64,000 nt of DNA from Gorsachius magnificus (taxonomy: Eukaryota > Chordata > Aves > Pelecaniformes > Ardeidae): assembly GCA_034008185.1 (NCBI GenBank), contig CM067086.1, positions 33,315,007 to 33,379,006 of the forward strand, written 5' to 3'. Positions 1 through 12,615 of this stretch are shown piece after piece. Under the pieces are notes generated by a model. That model was not told the DNA's origin. It was given only the letters and a program-made list of their open reading frames with translations, and searched no databases. Every line of letters begins with the position of its first letter. The stretch's first letter is position 1. Position numbers and translations under genes: made by a program.

Positions 1-1200
1 TAAAAGAAATGGAAAAAATAGGTTGGGATGAGCATGAATTCCCGCAGTCTCTCCTCCCCACTGCTAACTTCCCCTGCTTACCAATGCCTTCATTCCTCCT
101 TCTGCCTGTTCAAAACCTGGAGAAAAAAGGAAATTGCTGTCACCACTTCAGCCACAAAATCATGGATATTGAGGGAATCCAAGAAGAGCAAGACATTGTT
201 CATATACACCAAGGTGGGAGGACTGATGACTTGAGCGAAATGGAATTTATTATCGCATTGCTTCTGAAGTACTCTGCTCCAGACATACCCCTCAGAAACT
301 CATTTACTCCCAGGCCTGAAAAAGGTTAGATCTAGATCCAAATATCATGGCCAAACATGGCGTTTCTGCCTCGTTTGCTGACTGGGGGAGCTCAGAGAAT
401 TATCACAGGCTCCTTGTTTCTCTAGGAGATGTCACAGAGATGTCCTGACCCCCCAGTCCCTCGAGGCTGGCTACTGCAGTGCTGCTGATCCCTAGCAAGG
501 GGGTGGGCTAGGTGCTAGGAAAGCACATCCTGACAGGCATCCTGAACCATCCTTTTTTCACCACTAAATTTACTCTCCTACAAGGGTATTATGGCACATG
601 GCAGCTGTTGCAGGGTAAAGAGAGAAAGCAGGGCTATTTGTGACATCTATTTAAGGGCTCTTTAGTATACACGCAGCCTCTCTTGTGATCACTGCTTTAC
701 CTAACCATAGTTCCTACGTTCCACCATACAAACGCTTCCTGACATTTACTGTTTCTGGCACCATTAAACTCAACGCGTGAGGGTGGGGGGAACATGGTGG
801 GGCAGTTCATGTCTGAAGGCCAGCTGCAGTGCGAAGCAAAACTGATGCCCCATATGGTTCTGCAGGCTTTGGAGGGCACCTGCTAAAAACAGCACCTTCC
901 TCTTATGCATATTTCAGCACCTGAGGTAAATCCTAGTTTCCTTGGTTAATGTTTGCCCCTTCCTTAGGAAGACATCCATGGAAATTAGAAGCAGCTTTGT
1001 CTGAGGTAGGTTTTAGTAATAACCCAGGTCCATGTTCCCCTTGGTTCTCATCCAGTGCTGTTACTTATTTCAGCATCCGGCAAGCATAAAAACTTAAATT
1101 CCCTTTGTGATTTAGTAGCATTTTACGCGGAGCCTGCAAGCTATGAGTGACTTGCATGAGACACAGAACACCAGAGAAATTAGTCGGACGCTACCTTTTT
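1..1200. other. Non-coding flank, no gene seen
   Basis: No frame here looks like a protein: the open frames are short, overlap in several frames and show no domain pattern. The composition is ordinary mixed sequence with no recognisable interspersed repeat. It is probably intergenic DNA downstream of TMEM229B. Confidence 0.5.
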
Positions 1201-1211
1201 CGTTTTTTTCA

Positions 1212-1393
1212 GGAACTGGTGTGCTTGAGGGATGCTTTCGCCTTGCGAGCGGCTGCACCAGCACTCCCTGTTGGGACAGTCCACCTTCACCACCGGCCGG
1301 AGCCTGAGAGCGCACCACCCGCCTGCCCTGGGCCAGAGGCTGCTGAGCACCGTGGCACGGCGGCCGTGTACTGGCACTCTGGAGAGCCTGTAG
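1212..1393 (+). other. GC-rich exon-like patch after an acceptor-like signal
   Basis: A pyrimidine tract ending in TTTTTTTCAG (1203-1212) is followed by about 180 bases that are clearly richer in GC and CpG than the flanks. An ATG at 1232 opens a 53-codon frame ending with TAG at 1391-1393; other frames are open on both strands. I recognise no protein family in any frame. It could be a terminal exon of an unidentified plus-strand transcript, part of a lncRNA, or a chance GC-rich patch. The acceptor and the composition change are seen directly; exon status is a guess. Confidence 0.2.
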
Positions 1394-4300
1394 CTGCACT
1401 TGAATTTTGCTAATAGTTACTGATATTCTCAGGACTGGATTTTAGAGGGGCTGGTGTCAAGGTTTGGATTCCTAAGTCTTACGGAATCAGAGATTTCCAC
1501 CCTAGCAGGGCTCCCTCCGTCTTAATGGATCAATATCCAAAGCAGATAAATGAATGGTCATAGAGGATTGGGGTAGGAGGAGGCAATTTCTTTGAAAAAC
1601 CCCTTTAAAACTTAGATAATCTCTGGCTTAGTGTGTACAGTGGGGACCCCATCAGGGCTTTTGTTGCATCTTTGGAACTAATTCTCTCCCTTGCAAGGTC
1701 TTCTGTGCTGGCCAGCTGATGATTGCCTTGACTGAGATATCTGCATTTCAAAGACACCATACTGTTACAGTGCCCATTTCTGCCTGCCTTTACAGAGGCA
1801 GACAGTTCTCCCCCACACGAATAACCTTTTTGCAGTCCCATGAGTAAGCTCTGCTCCTCTGCTCAGGCCCAGCCCCGGTACTCAAGCTGCAAGGTGCTGC
1901 AGCACTTGGGGTTATTTGATCAACTGCTATTATTACAATAAAAGCTATCCCTGCCAGAGCCATAGGTAAAATCTCTCTTGGGAGCAGCATTTCCTGCTGA
2001 CTCCATATAGAAGGCTTGGCAGAACGCCCTGTGCTTTACAGATATTTTTTGCTGGAAACAAAAAAATCCTCCTGCGGGGCCATAGAGCCAGCCCCCTAAA
2101 GCCCTTGACCCCGAATGTGTAATCTCCCTGGAGACCCGATGTACATGAAGAAACATAATCTTCTTGAAGCATCTGCTGTCTGCATTGTGTTAAAATATGA
2201 CTGGGACACAACTGTCAAATCTCCAGGTCGCTCATTGCAGAACCCTTTAAAGGGCAATAAAAACCCCCAACCCAATCTGAAAGGAGCTCTTGCACACAAA
2301 AGGATCTCTCTGTATTGCTCTGAGGAGGGTTATTTTACCACGGCTGCAGCCTGAGAGGTTTCCGTGGCATCCAACAGACATTTCACCTGCTTTTGTGTCC
2401 TGGGAAAGTAATAGCACAAAACAGATGGGAAATGGAGCCGAGTTTCGGGAGGTGACTGTAATGGCATCACATGGAAATCCTTTGCCTGCTGGGACCGCTG
2501 CGGCACGTGAGCTGTGCTGGGGAAGCCGGAAAGTGCTCTCCTGCTCACAGAGGGGCAGAAGATCAGACGGAGCATTCGGCGAGGAGGCCTGGGAGGGCTG
2601 CCTTTGCAAATAGATCAGTCTGACAGATCAGCTTTCCCACTGGGGTGAAAGGGAAGGAGCAGTTTCTGTGATCACAGAAGGCAGAGAGAAAAGGGGTGTC
2701 TGCTGTGTTTTTAATTGCTTTATACATAGGTGCAGGGAGCAGGAAAAAGTGAGAGCTTAAATGCAGAACTAGCAAGGAAAGAGCAATGGTGCGGCTTGTC
2801 AGTGATACTCTGATCTGCTGTTATTTCGGTTTTCTCCACTTTTTTCCAACACTGTAAACTCGCCTCCTTGACATCTGCCCTGCCTTGCTCTCGGTCTCCC
2901 CCCACTTCTCTCTTTAATGCTGGTGTCCTCATTTCCCCTTTTGTACATATGACCCTTTCACTATGCAGGGATTAGTATCTCGCTCATAAATATGTGAAAT
3001 AGATACGCAGATGATTTAATTTGCTGGGTTTTGTAGGGCTGGCGAGACAGACTGGCATGGGGAGAAGGGTATGTTCTAGCAGGTCAGCTGAAGAAAACAT
3101 CTCGTGTACGGGATGAGTAACGGGAAACAGGCGTACGGGACATGAGCACCAGCCCAGCAGGGAGATCTCAGGGGATGGGGACGAGGTGGTAAGACATAAA
3201 GGCCAGGCAAATAAGGAAGAGCAGAAGAGAAGGTCAAAGATGTCTCTGCCTCCAGCATTTATTATGTGTCTTCCAGGGAGAAAGGACGAGAGCAGGGAAT
3301 GTGAGAAGCAAAAGGGGAGCAGAAGGCCGCTCTGGCTACAGGCAGTTTGAGTGGCTGGTAACTCATTCGGGAAGAGATGCCAGAAAAGCCAAGAAAAATG
3401 CAGGTGTGGGGAGATGGTGGCAAGCTGGGAAGGAGGCAAAGGTCTGAGACGTCAGGAGGAGATGGCAGTAAAAGCTGTGTAACTGGTCGGGGGCACCCAA
3501 GCAGGTACAGAGCTGAGCTGAGCAGGGATTCCCAAGGAGGAGGAGAGACAGCAGAGAGGCAATGAAAAACTGACAGTGCTGTGGAGCCCTGGACAAGGAA
3601 AAGTTGCCAAGTGGGAAGGATTAAGTCACCAGATCCAAACCAGGAAGCTGAGACAAACACCAAAGCCCTAACATGCAGTAAGATGTTGCCAGGAAGGCAG
3701 CTGGTGAGGCAGAGAGGAAGGAAGGGACTGAGGCAATGGAAGATAAAGCAGAGAAATAGGGTTTAACAGACCATACATGGCGGCAGCCAAGGCCAGGCTT
3801 CCGGCTGGCTTTGCAGGCAGCCGTTAAGGTCGCAGGCAACCGTAAGGTCACAGGCAGCCTTGCTGGGACAAGTATAGTGGAAACACCACCTTCACCACCA
3901 GTGACATGCTGGGTGCATGCCTGGCTCTTGCCCAGAGACCAGTGGCCAGGGCAACCGTAGCATTTGGAGATGTTCATGCTGCTTTCAGCAGCCATGCAGC
4001 ATAAAGCCCCACCATGAGCATGGCTTGCAAGGTCAGGAGCTGTCAGCTCAGACCTTTACCTGCTTCATGTGTATGTGGAGCTTCATTTTGGATCTTCTCA
4101 GGGTCTCACATGCTCAAGAAAGTGGTAGTGAATGGGCCCCGATGGCTGTTGGCAGCTAAGCAGGTGATGGCTCTTCTTTGCCAGTGAAGTTACAATGCAA
4201 CCAGTGGTGCAGCATGGAGGCCATCAGCTATGTTTATGGATCTAAACACACACATTCACTATGTGTATATGCATTTATATGCAGGATTGATTGAAATTAT

Positions 4301-6650
4301 GTATTATTCCACATGCACTGAAACTCAAAGAGATTGATCGGAGAAGCTTTTTGCTGAATTTAGCCCTGAAAGCCTCTTATGTACCATTGTGTGGCTGTTA
4401 TAGCAAAGGCACTGAACAATAATTGCAAACTTGCTGCTACGCTCGTGCCTGAAGGCACGTGTGTAAAACGTTTTCTGCCCTGAGCTTCCAAAGCACTGAC
4501 CACCGCAACTGCTGCAGGCTTTAATGGAAACTACAGCTCCCCATCAATCAGCCCATTTGTGTGAAATTGCCAAAGGTGGGGTTCAGACAGGAGGCTTAGG
4601 GTACCTGTGACTGCAGCATGGACTGGCAGCAGAGGTAAGGCATGGAGAAGGACAGGTTGCCAAAGAAGCTGATGGAGAAACAGGAGCAATAGGAAGAGCT
4701 GTGGCATCAGATGAGTGGTCTGACAACAGAAGCAGCAATGTAGATAAGCTCTGCAGTAACTGCAACAACACGAGCCGACAGAGCAGATGGTCACCTCAGT
4801 TTAGCCTCTAACATGGCTTGTTGCCCCTAGCAATATTTACCCAAAAGTACTCTGCTGCTGGAGATGGGATTATGCAGTGAACAGAGGGAAATCAGTCTTC
4901 TTTTGTACAACAGAGAACGGTGCTGCCTATCAGCTCCAACAGTCCCTTCATGTGCCAGCTTTGACTTGGGCAGAAGGCACGATGTAATGATGTACAAAAC
5001 CATTTCTAGGACAGCTTCACGTGGTGGAAACTGGGTAGCACCTTCCCAGTTCCCCAACTTTCTTGGAACTTTATTAACCCACTCCTCAAATGTGGAAACT
5101 TGGTGTACAGGTGAAACGTTAAACTCCTTCTCCCAGGTCTGAAATGACCTTCTGGGAGCTATCAGGACATTTCCATCAGCTCCTGATCAGTGCTATTTGG
5201 GGCTCATCCTGACCTACTTCAAGGCCTGAAGTGAGAATTATTTAACTAGTTTGTGAAAAGCATTTAGGGATCCTTTAGTGAAAACGGAAGAAGAAAAGTA
5301 AATACTGTTACTCTTATCCCCAAAATACTAGGCAAAGAACCATAGTGAAGTAGCAATAGAGATAACCACAAAGGAGAGAGTAATTCTGGAAAGTGTCCCA
5401 TGTTTGAAAGGCCAGAGATCTACAAGCATTATGTGTATCTCAACTCACATATTTAATAAATATTGTCTCAACTGCATATGTTTACTTATTTTTATTAAAG
5501 AGCAAATTGCTTGTATTTCCTTCTTTCTTCTTCATTATAGCATCAAGGCAGGACAGCATGCCACACAACAGTATAAACAAACAGCATCACCAGATACTTA
5601 AGGGTCTTTAGCTCCTAAACTGACTGAAGCATAAATACAAACTGACGTCAAGCATTTTGGGATTACCATTTAAAAATCACTATTTTCTAAGACGCTAATG
5701 AAGGCCATTCACATCAGAAAATCCAGTGGCTACAAAAGGAGGACCCAGCAGCCCAGACTCCAGAGTAAGGAGTTAGGGAAACAGTCTGCTTCTCTCAGAA
5801 TAAAAAACCTGCCAGTTTGCTTTAGACTGCGAGAAGTCCCAAACATGGAGAATATCTAAGAGCTGCTTCCAACCTCTCCAGCTCTTGAAGAGTTGGGAAC
5901 GTAGATGTCACCACCAGTCCTCGCTCTGCCGCCATTACCAGCAGCGCTCGTGTCACTCCCTCTACTCATCACAGTCCTTGTACGGTGGAAGCTCGTCCTG
6001 GCAGCGCACTGGAGCGGCACAGCACACCACGTGCAATGCCATCTGCAGCTGCGTGACACGAGTGACCTGCTCCCTGGTGGCTGTGACAAGTCACCTTGCA
6101 TACTTGGTCTCTAGGCTCTCAGTTAAGTAGCTGAAACTTCAAACAAAATGTTCTCAAGTGAGATCATAAGCAGTGATGAAGCTTATCTAGCATCTCAGTC
6201 TTTCTCCCTCTTTAGCCTGGCAAACATTTCCACTGGAGCCCATGGAATTAAGAATAATTTTATAAGGCAAAATGCATTCCTGAGTAGGCGTGTACTAATT
6301 CGGGTGCTGGAAGTGGTATAGCCACATGGCAGCACGCTCTGTGGGCCAAGGTATTCTTCTCAGCATGATTAACTTAGCAGGACGGAGCACAGCACTGTAT
6401 GGCTTTTAGTACCTACTCTGGCTTAATGAGCACTAGCTTGCGTATCTCTAGGTGATGTATGTTTCCACGAAGACGTAACTCAGGAATCTCCTAGAGAAAA
6501 AGAGGACTGGAGACTTTCAACATCCCTTCTACTTCAGAGTAAGTTCAGGCAATCGTATACTTTGGGGCAAGCAGACAGCTGTTGCATTTCTGCAGGTAGC
6601 AAATATGTCAGTGGGTAAGTGCAGCTTTGTGTCTCAAGCAGTGGTGCCTT
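1394..6650. other. Non-coding flank, no gene seen
   Basis: No supported gene. The minus-strand frames at 2984-3663 come from a purine-rich plus strand and translate to Leu/Ser/Pro-rich low-complexity sequence. No CR1, LTR or SINE copy was recognised in this stretch apart from the small tandem repeat at 3.8 kb listed separately. Likely intergenic. Confidence 0.5.
3813..3860 (+). repeat. Short imperfect tandem repeat, about 19-bp unit
   Basis: Three successive imperfect copies of a unit beginning CAGGCA and containing CCGTTAAGGTC are visible (first copy near 3815, then near 3832 and 3850). The copy number is too low to be a functional minisatellite by itself. Confidence 0.55.
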
Positions 6651-6659
6651 TGGACACAG

Positions 6660-8530
6660 CCTAACCTGTGCATCCAGGAGCTTTTGCTGGGACTCAGGAA
6701 AAAAAGGAGAGTTTACTGCTTTTGGAGGAAGGGGCAGGCAACTCAAGAAGAGTTACAGGGATCTCGTTAGGTCATGCAGAGAGAAAATTAGAAAGGCAAA
6801 AGCCCAGCTTGAACTCAGCCTGGCCACTGCTGTAGGAGGTAACAAAAAATGTTTTCACAAATACATCAACGACAAAAAGAGATCCAAGGCGACTCTCCAT
6901 CCTTTATTGGATGCAGGGGGAAACACTGCCACCAAGGATGAGGAAAAGGCTGAGGTACTTAATGCCGCCTTTGCCTCAGTCTTTAATAGTCAGACCAGTT
7001 ATCCCCAAAGTATTCAGCCCCCTGAGCTGGAAGATGGGAGTGGCGAGCAGAATAACCCCCATAATCCAGGAGGAAGCAGTTAGCGACCGCTGAGCCACCT
7101 GGACACTCACAAGTCTATGGGGCCGGATGCAATCCACCCGAGAGTACTGAGGGAGCCGGCAGAGGAGCTTGCCAAGCCCTCTCCATCACTTATCAGCAGT
7201 CCTGGTTAACAGGGGAGGTCCCAGATGACTGGAGGCTTGACAGTGTGATGCCCATCTACAAGAAGGGCCAGAAGGAGAATCTGGGGAACTACAGATCTGT
7301 CAGCCTGACCTTGGTACCAGGGAAGGTTATGGAGCAGTTCATCCTGAGTCTACTCACCAGGCATATGCAGGACAATCAGGGCATCAGGCCCAGCCAGCAT
7401 GGGCTCATGAAAGGCAGGTCCTGCCTGACCAATCTGATTTCCTTCTATGACCAGGTGACCCACCTAGCGGATGAGTGAAAGGCTGTGGATGTTGTCTGCC
7501 TGGACTCTAGCAAAGCCTTTGACACGATCTCCCACAGAATTCTCCTAGAGAAGCTGGCAGCTCATGGCCTGGACAGGCGTACTCTTCGCTGGGTAAAAAA
7601 CTGGCTGGATGGCCGAGCCCAGAGACTTGTGGTGAATGGAGCTAAATCCAGCTGGCAGCTGGTAACAAGCAGTGTTCCCCAGGGCTCAGTTCTGGGGCCA
7701 GTCTTGTTTAGTATCTTAATCAATGATCTGGATGAGGGGATTGAGTGCACCCTCAGTAAGTTTGCAGATGACACCAAACTGGGTGGTAGTGTTGATCTGC
7801 TTGAGGGGAGGAGGGCTCTGCAGAGGGACCTGGACAGGCTGGATCGATGGGCCAAGGCCAACTGTACGAGGTTCAACAAGGCCAAGTGCCAGGTCCTGCA
7901 CTTCAGTCACAGCAACCCCATGCAGCGCTACAGGCTTGGGGAAGAGTGGCTGGAAAGCTGCCTGGTGGAAAATGACCTGGGGGAGCTGGTTGACAGCCGG
8001 CTGAATATGAGCCAGCAGCATGCCCAGGTGGCCAAGAAGGCCAATGGCATCCTGGCTTGTATCAGGAATAGTGTGGACAGCAGGAGTAGGGAAGTGCCCT
8101 GTACTCAGCACTGGTGAGGCCGCACCTCAAATACTGTGTTCACTTTTGGGCCCCTCACTACAATAAAGACATTGAGGGGCTGGAGCGTGTCCAGAGGACA
8201 ACGAAGCTGGTTGAGGGGTCTGGAGCACAAGTCTTATGAGGAGCAGCTGAAGGAACTGGGAGGCTGAGGGGAGACCTCAACGCCCTCTACAGCTACCTGA
8301 AAGGGGGTTGTAGTGAGGTGGGTGTGGGTCTCTTCTCCCAAGTAACAAGTGATAGGATGAGAGGAAATGGCCTCAAGTTGTGCCAGGGAGGTTTAGATTG
8401 GATATTAGGAAAAATTTCTTTACTGGAAGAGTGGTCAAGCATTGGAATGGGCTGCCCAGAGAGGTGGTGGAGTCACCATCCCTGGAGGTGTTCAAAAAAC
8501 ATGTAGACATGGCACTTCAGGACATGGTTT
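6660..8530 (+). pseudogene. Broken CR1 ORF2 (reverse transcriptase) remnant
   Basis: This is the coding part of the CR1 copy. The linker is open at 6,619-7,083; the RT domain is open at 7,245-7,478 and 7,485-8,117 in one shared frame; the C-terminal part is open at 8,318-8,506 in another frame. Visible RT signatures are SKAFDT at 7,509-7,526, [10 protein letters not shown] near 7,678-7,707, and the catalytic FADD box at 7,761-7,772. An in-frame TGA interrupts at 7,476-7,478, and frame changes occur between 7,083 and 7,245 and between 8,117 and 8,318. The protein would therefore not be made intact, and the endonuclease domain is missing. In family terms this is target-primed reverse transcriptase of a non-LTR retrotransposon. 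Confidence 0.93.
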
Positions 8531-8613
8531 AGTAGGCATGGCGGTGTTGGGTTGACAGTTGGACTCAATGATCTTGGAGGTTTTTTCCAACCTTAATGAT
8601 TCTATGATTCTAT
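6660..8613 (+). mobile_element. CR1 LINE, 5'-truncated, with complete 3' end
   Basis: The element reads from the linker after the endonuclease domain (Lys/Arg-rich reading near 6,678-6,800, including KKRRVYCFWRKGQATQEE in one frame), through the reverse transcriptase, to the CR1 3' tail, which ends in the direct repeat ATTCTATGATTCTAT at 8,598-8,613. Such 5' truncation is normal for CR1 retrotransposition. It has no long poly(A), again as expected for CR1. It lies downstream of the presumed TMEM229B 3' UTR, in the opposite orientation to that gene. The left boundary is uncertain by tens of bases because similarity fades there. Confidence 0.95.
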
Positions 8614-10045
8614 CCCCAGCCCCTCCCTAGGACTTCTGTCAAGACAGCACTTTTTCCTTTGGCATCTGTGCTAGCTGCCCAGGGGCCAAATGCAGAGCAG
8701 GCATGGGGGGCAACACCTGTTTCTGTAACTTCCCTCTTGTTCACAAAGCAGTGAACCAAGTGGCCAAACACTTGATGGAGTAAACCCTTGCCGTCCTAGA
8801 AGAAATAAGCCATTCCACGTGGTACAAATTCACTATCATGCCTGTGGATGACTTGCTAGTAACAAGCCTGAAGCCCAGACCCTTACAGCTCTTAAAATCG
8901 AATTTCCCCTGCCCAAGCGGAGACCAACCTCTTTTAGCTTAAAACCTTGAGAGGTGCCAAGGCCCCCAGGGAGGCAGCAGAGCTGCTCCATTCCCTGGGG
9001 TAGGAGGCAGAAGGAAGGGAAGGTACCTTCCCCAGGGTCTGGTTCAGGACACTCCCAGGGGAGTACGGGAAGACAGGCACAAGTGGAGGCTATTTACCAA
9101 ACAAGGACAACGCTCCTGAGATCTCACCAGCTCCATGACCCTACCTGGTCGTTAGGTGCCAAAGCAGCTCAGCAAGGGAGCTCACGGTGGGAACTGCTTC
9201 TGGTTTAGCAGGGGCTGCACCAGAAGAGAGATTTCCTTCTACAACAGGGAATAGATTGCAGAGGGACTTGGCAGCTGATGTGCTGTTTGCAGGCAGAACT
9301 GAAGTAAAGAACTTGGGTCTGCAATCCTTCCCCTTGAATACAGGGCATACGGCAAGTATTCAGAGCCCAGCATAAACAAAACCAGAAAAATGTTTGTTTT
9401 CAGTTCACATCTTAGTGGTGGCTCATGTTTTACTCATAGTACAGAAAAGGCAGAAGTTCCTGTGAACGAAGAAGTCCCTTTTCTTCTGTGCAGGTTTCAG
9501 AAAACCAGTCAGCAGCAGAGCAATGCTATTGGACTCAGAAAGACTTCAGTCATCCGCTTCCTAATTCTCAAAGCATTAAGAGCCCTGCAGTCTATTTTTA
9601 TCTTTTATAGTCACAGGACTAGTCAAGCAAAACCTTGATGGAGTTATTCTGCTTTAATTACAAAATGCAGTCAGACCAAAGGTGCAATAGTACCTGGTAC
9701 ATATGTACACATTTCTCTCAGTTATAACACCAAAGACCAAAAGGCAGTCTGGTCCTGCTGCAAATCAACCATCTCCCCCTGGCAAGATCTTTGGAGTAAG
9801 AACAGACATCACAGTAATGCTTGAACTGCCTCTTGCACGCAGGACACCAGACTCCCCATTTCATCATGTACTTTGAGATCCTTTAGGGCAGACCACACAA
9901 GAGATGAGCAAGAGAAGGGAGGCAAAACTGGAACCTCAGGGTAATCGGAGTCCATATCCCACCACACACACACACACGCACACACCCCGGAGAAGAAAAG
10001 CAGCGATGGGCCACTCTCTCTTTGCTGTAGTTAGGACAAGGTAGA
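8614..10045. other. Non-coding, no gene seen
   Basis: No recognisable coding sequence. It contains a CA-repeat (listed separately) and may include the region just beyond the TMEM229B polyadenylation site. The short plus-strand frames at 8,954-9,638 show no domain features. Confidence 0.45.
9962..9985 (+). repeat. (CA)n microsatellite
   Basis: An almost pure dinucleotide CA tract with one CG-containing interruption. It is short, so it may be only modestly polymorphic. Confidence 0.9.
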
Positions 10046-10061
10046 TAAATCACAAGGGTTT

Positions 10062-10067
10062 TTTATT
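10062..10067 (-). promoter_or_regulatory. Candidate poly(A) signal for TMEM229B
   Basis: TTTATT on the plus strand is AATAAA on the minus strand, about 3.2 kb past the TMEM229B stop codon. Other minus-strand AATAAA hexamers lie closer, at 12,565-12,570 and 12,056-12,061. The true 3' end could be any of these, or several used alternatively. Transcript data would decide. Confidence 0.3.
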
Positions 10068-12110
10068 GCTGGTGAACTCAAAACAGGCAACTTTAATCTA
10101 CTGAGGAAGATACACGTACAAACAAATGTTAGGCCTTGTGCGTTTTTTTTTTTTTCTTCTTAATGTAAATGTCTCTGCAACTTTAGTCCAGCTCCCGAGC
10201 TCTTGCTGAGCTGCCACTGAGACCCCGGTAACGTGCACTGGGCACTTCTGTAAGACATTATAAGAAGCATCACATGTATTAAAAAGGGAGATTTTGCAGA
10301 AAAGACAAAGCTCTGACTGTAGCCACGTTGCTCAGAAAGGAGAAGTCTGGCTAATCCCGCTGCATTAGGTACATGGTATTACGCAGAATTCTTGTAATTG
10401 ATTTAAGAATTTGCTGGGTCCCTTTCTGTTTCTGGTGTGCAAGCTGCAAGTAAAGTGCACTTCTGGGTGTAAATTACCACTCTGTGAGGATGCAGTAGCT
10501 GGGTGGTACATGTCAGACGTCAGCGGAAAGCAGACTACAGTAGCTGTTACAATGGCACAGGCAATAAGGGTAATGGAATAAGATCCTAGATGCTGCTGGG
10601 AAACCCCTCTGTAGTTTGAGCATCTAAATACTACATCACTGAGCAAAACCAGTGTCATTTAGTGGGGAGCTTCTAAAGTCGAGACACATGACTCTGACTG
10701 TGCACCAGGTTAGCTCTGCAAACAGCCACTCCTCCCCTAGTCCCAGCTACAGCTGGGAGTCACTAAACCACGTTGCTAACTCCTTTTAACCTTTTTAAAG
10801 AGTTTTGTAACAGCTAAGGAGAAAGCAGAGAACCTGAGGATGTTTCTATGAAGCTGAGGGTTTCAGACAATGCAGGGGTGGTGTAGGAGGCAGCACAACA
10901 CCACACTTAAGCTATGCTGCGAGAGGACAGCCCAGCTTTAGATGCAGCGTTTAATGACCCTGACAGAACCAGGGCCAAAATGGGGAGACCCCAACTCTCA
11001 CCTACACCTTGCAATTCTTGTTCTGGTACAGCAGAGGTGATCTACATGATCCCACGTACAACTCTTACCTTTTTTTTTTTTTCCCCCTCTACGTACAGTG
11101 TCAGGTGACTGTTTTGCCTGGGTCTACACACCCGAGACCTTCAAGGCTGATAAACTACATACTGTTCCTCTGATTTCATAATACTGGCATCACAGCATGA
11201 AAAAAAAGAAAAAAAGAAGTCTGTTCAATGTTTGTTCTCTTTTAATTTAATGAACTATAAAAAGGGAACTCTAAATACCCACCTAAGTATTCTGGGTGCT
11301 TCGGGAGACATTGCATACCCCAGGGCAGATTTGATTAACTCCTTGCCACCAGTGTTTTCATGTGTCCGTTGCCAGCAACGGATGCCATGTAAGAAGGGAG
11401 AGGGAAGGAATAAAATAATTGTACTCTGTGTGATACAAAAAGGATTAACACTGCCTTCCTAAGAGCAGAACCAACCAGCAGCAATTCTCCTCACAGGGCC
11501 AGGGGTGCTTTTCCCCTCAGGAATGGACGCCCCCGGGCAAGGAGCAGGTTCACAGCTGAGCACTCCCTACCAGAGACAGGGTACCCATGCAGAAATAGCC
11601 TGGCCATTTCCAGTACAAGAGTGGAATCCCACAACCACACCAACATGTTTGTGTTTCAACCCACAGTGATCCCTGTTGACTACAGCAGAAGAACACCCAA
11701 AATTAAACTGGCCCTACAGGGCAACTACAGCAAACCTCCCCCATAAACCAGAGAGAGATACCTCTGACAGCTCGGAGCTCGATGTTTGTTGCTGACCTCA
11801 AAAGTCAAGACTTGACAGAACAAAATATGAACCTGTGGCTGCCACTGTCAAGCACTTTCCCTGCACTACAACTTTCCCCATACTCCTTGAATGTCCCCAA
11901 TAGGTTAAATTTCAAACCCTCCCAGTGCAGGTAGCTCTGCAATGGAGCCACAGGACTCCCTCCTGCTCCACTTCTCTACTGCTGCTCTCGCACCCCAACT
12001 TGAAGCCTCGCTCAGGCAGAGCATGAAGAAGTGCTCATCAGAGAGGGATTTTTTCTTTATTTTTTAAATAATGTATCAGTCAGCATGGCATATCTCCTGC
12101 TGCCTCCAAT

Positions 12111-12126
12111 TATTGTCATGACAATA
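12111..12126. repeat. Perfect 16-bp palindrome
   Basis: The sequence TATTGTCATGACAATA reads the same on both strands. It lies inside the presumed 3' UTR. A palindrome of this size can bind a dimeric protein or arise by chance; nothing else supports a function. Confidence 0.6.
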
Positions 12127-12575
12127 TGTCTGTGGTTATTTAAAGCAGAACTTGGGAAGAAAAAGCAAATCCTTTTGATACACTGAGAACGTTGGGCAGA
12201 ACAGAGCCAAGACCTGCCAGTGCTGAAGGAAGGTGAGAGTCAGTGCCAGAGGACCAAATCTTGGATACCATGTTAGCCACAAGAAGGTTTTGACCTGCAA
12301 ATACAGTGGGTTGCAGCCAGACTAAGTCACCAACATCACCAGAAACAAAGGAATCCCTGGGAAGGAAGGCAGAAAACTCTTGTGGCCTGTACAGTCTCTA
12401 CAAGGTTGCACAGCTGAGATGGGAGCTGGAATCTGCAGCAGCCCTTCAGGCAAGGTCTGCTTTAAGGGGACAGAGGAGATGGGAAGACTTACACTATTTC
12501 TTGCACCTTTTGCCAAGATTCAGATTGCACAGATTATGGTAAAATTCACTTGGCAAAAAAGGCCTTTATTAAAAA

Positions 12576-12615
12576 CAAAAAAAAAAAAAAGAAAAAAGAA
12601 AAAAAGAAAAAATTT
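12576..12615 (+). repeat. A-rich low-complexity tract
   Basis: Runs of A interrupted by single G bases over about 40 bp. In the TMEM229B transcript direction this is a U/C tract just upstream (in transcript order) of the AATAAA candidate at 12,565-12,570. Confidence 0.8.

Noticed and set aside
2984..3663. Minus-strand frames of 151 and 133 codons
   Set aside because: The plus strand is purine-rich, so the complement gives Leu/Ser/Pro/Phe-rich low-complexity translations in two overlapping frames without any motif.
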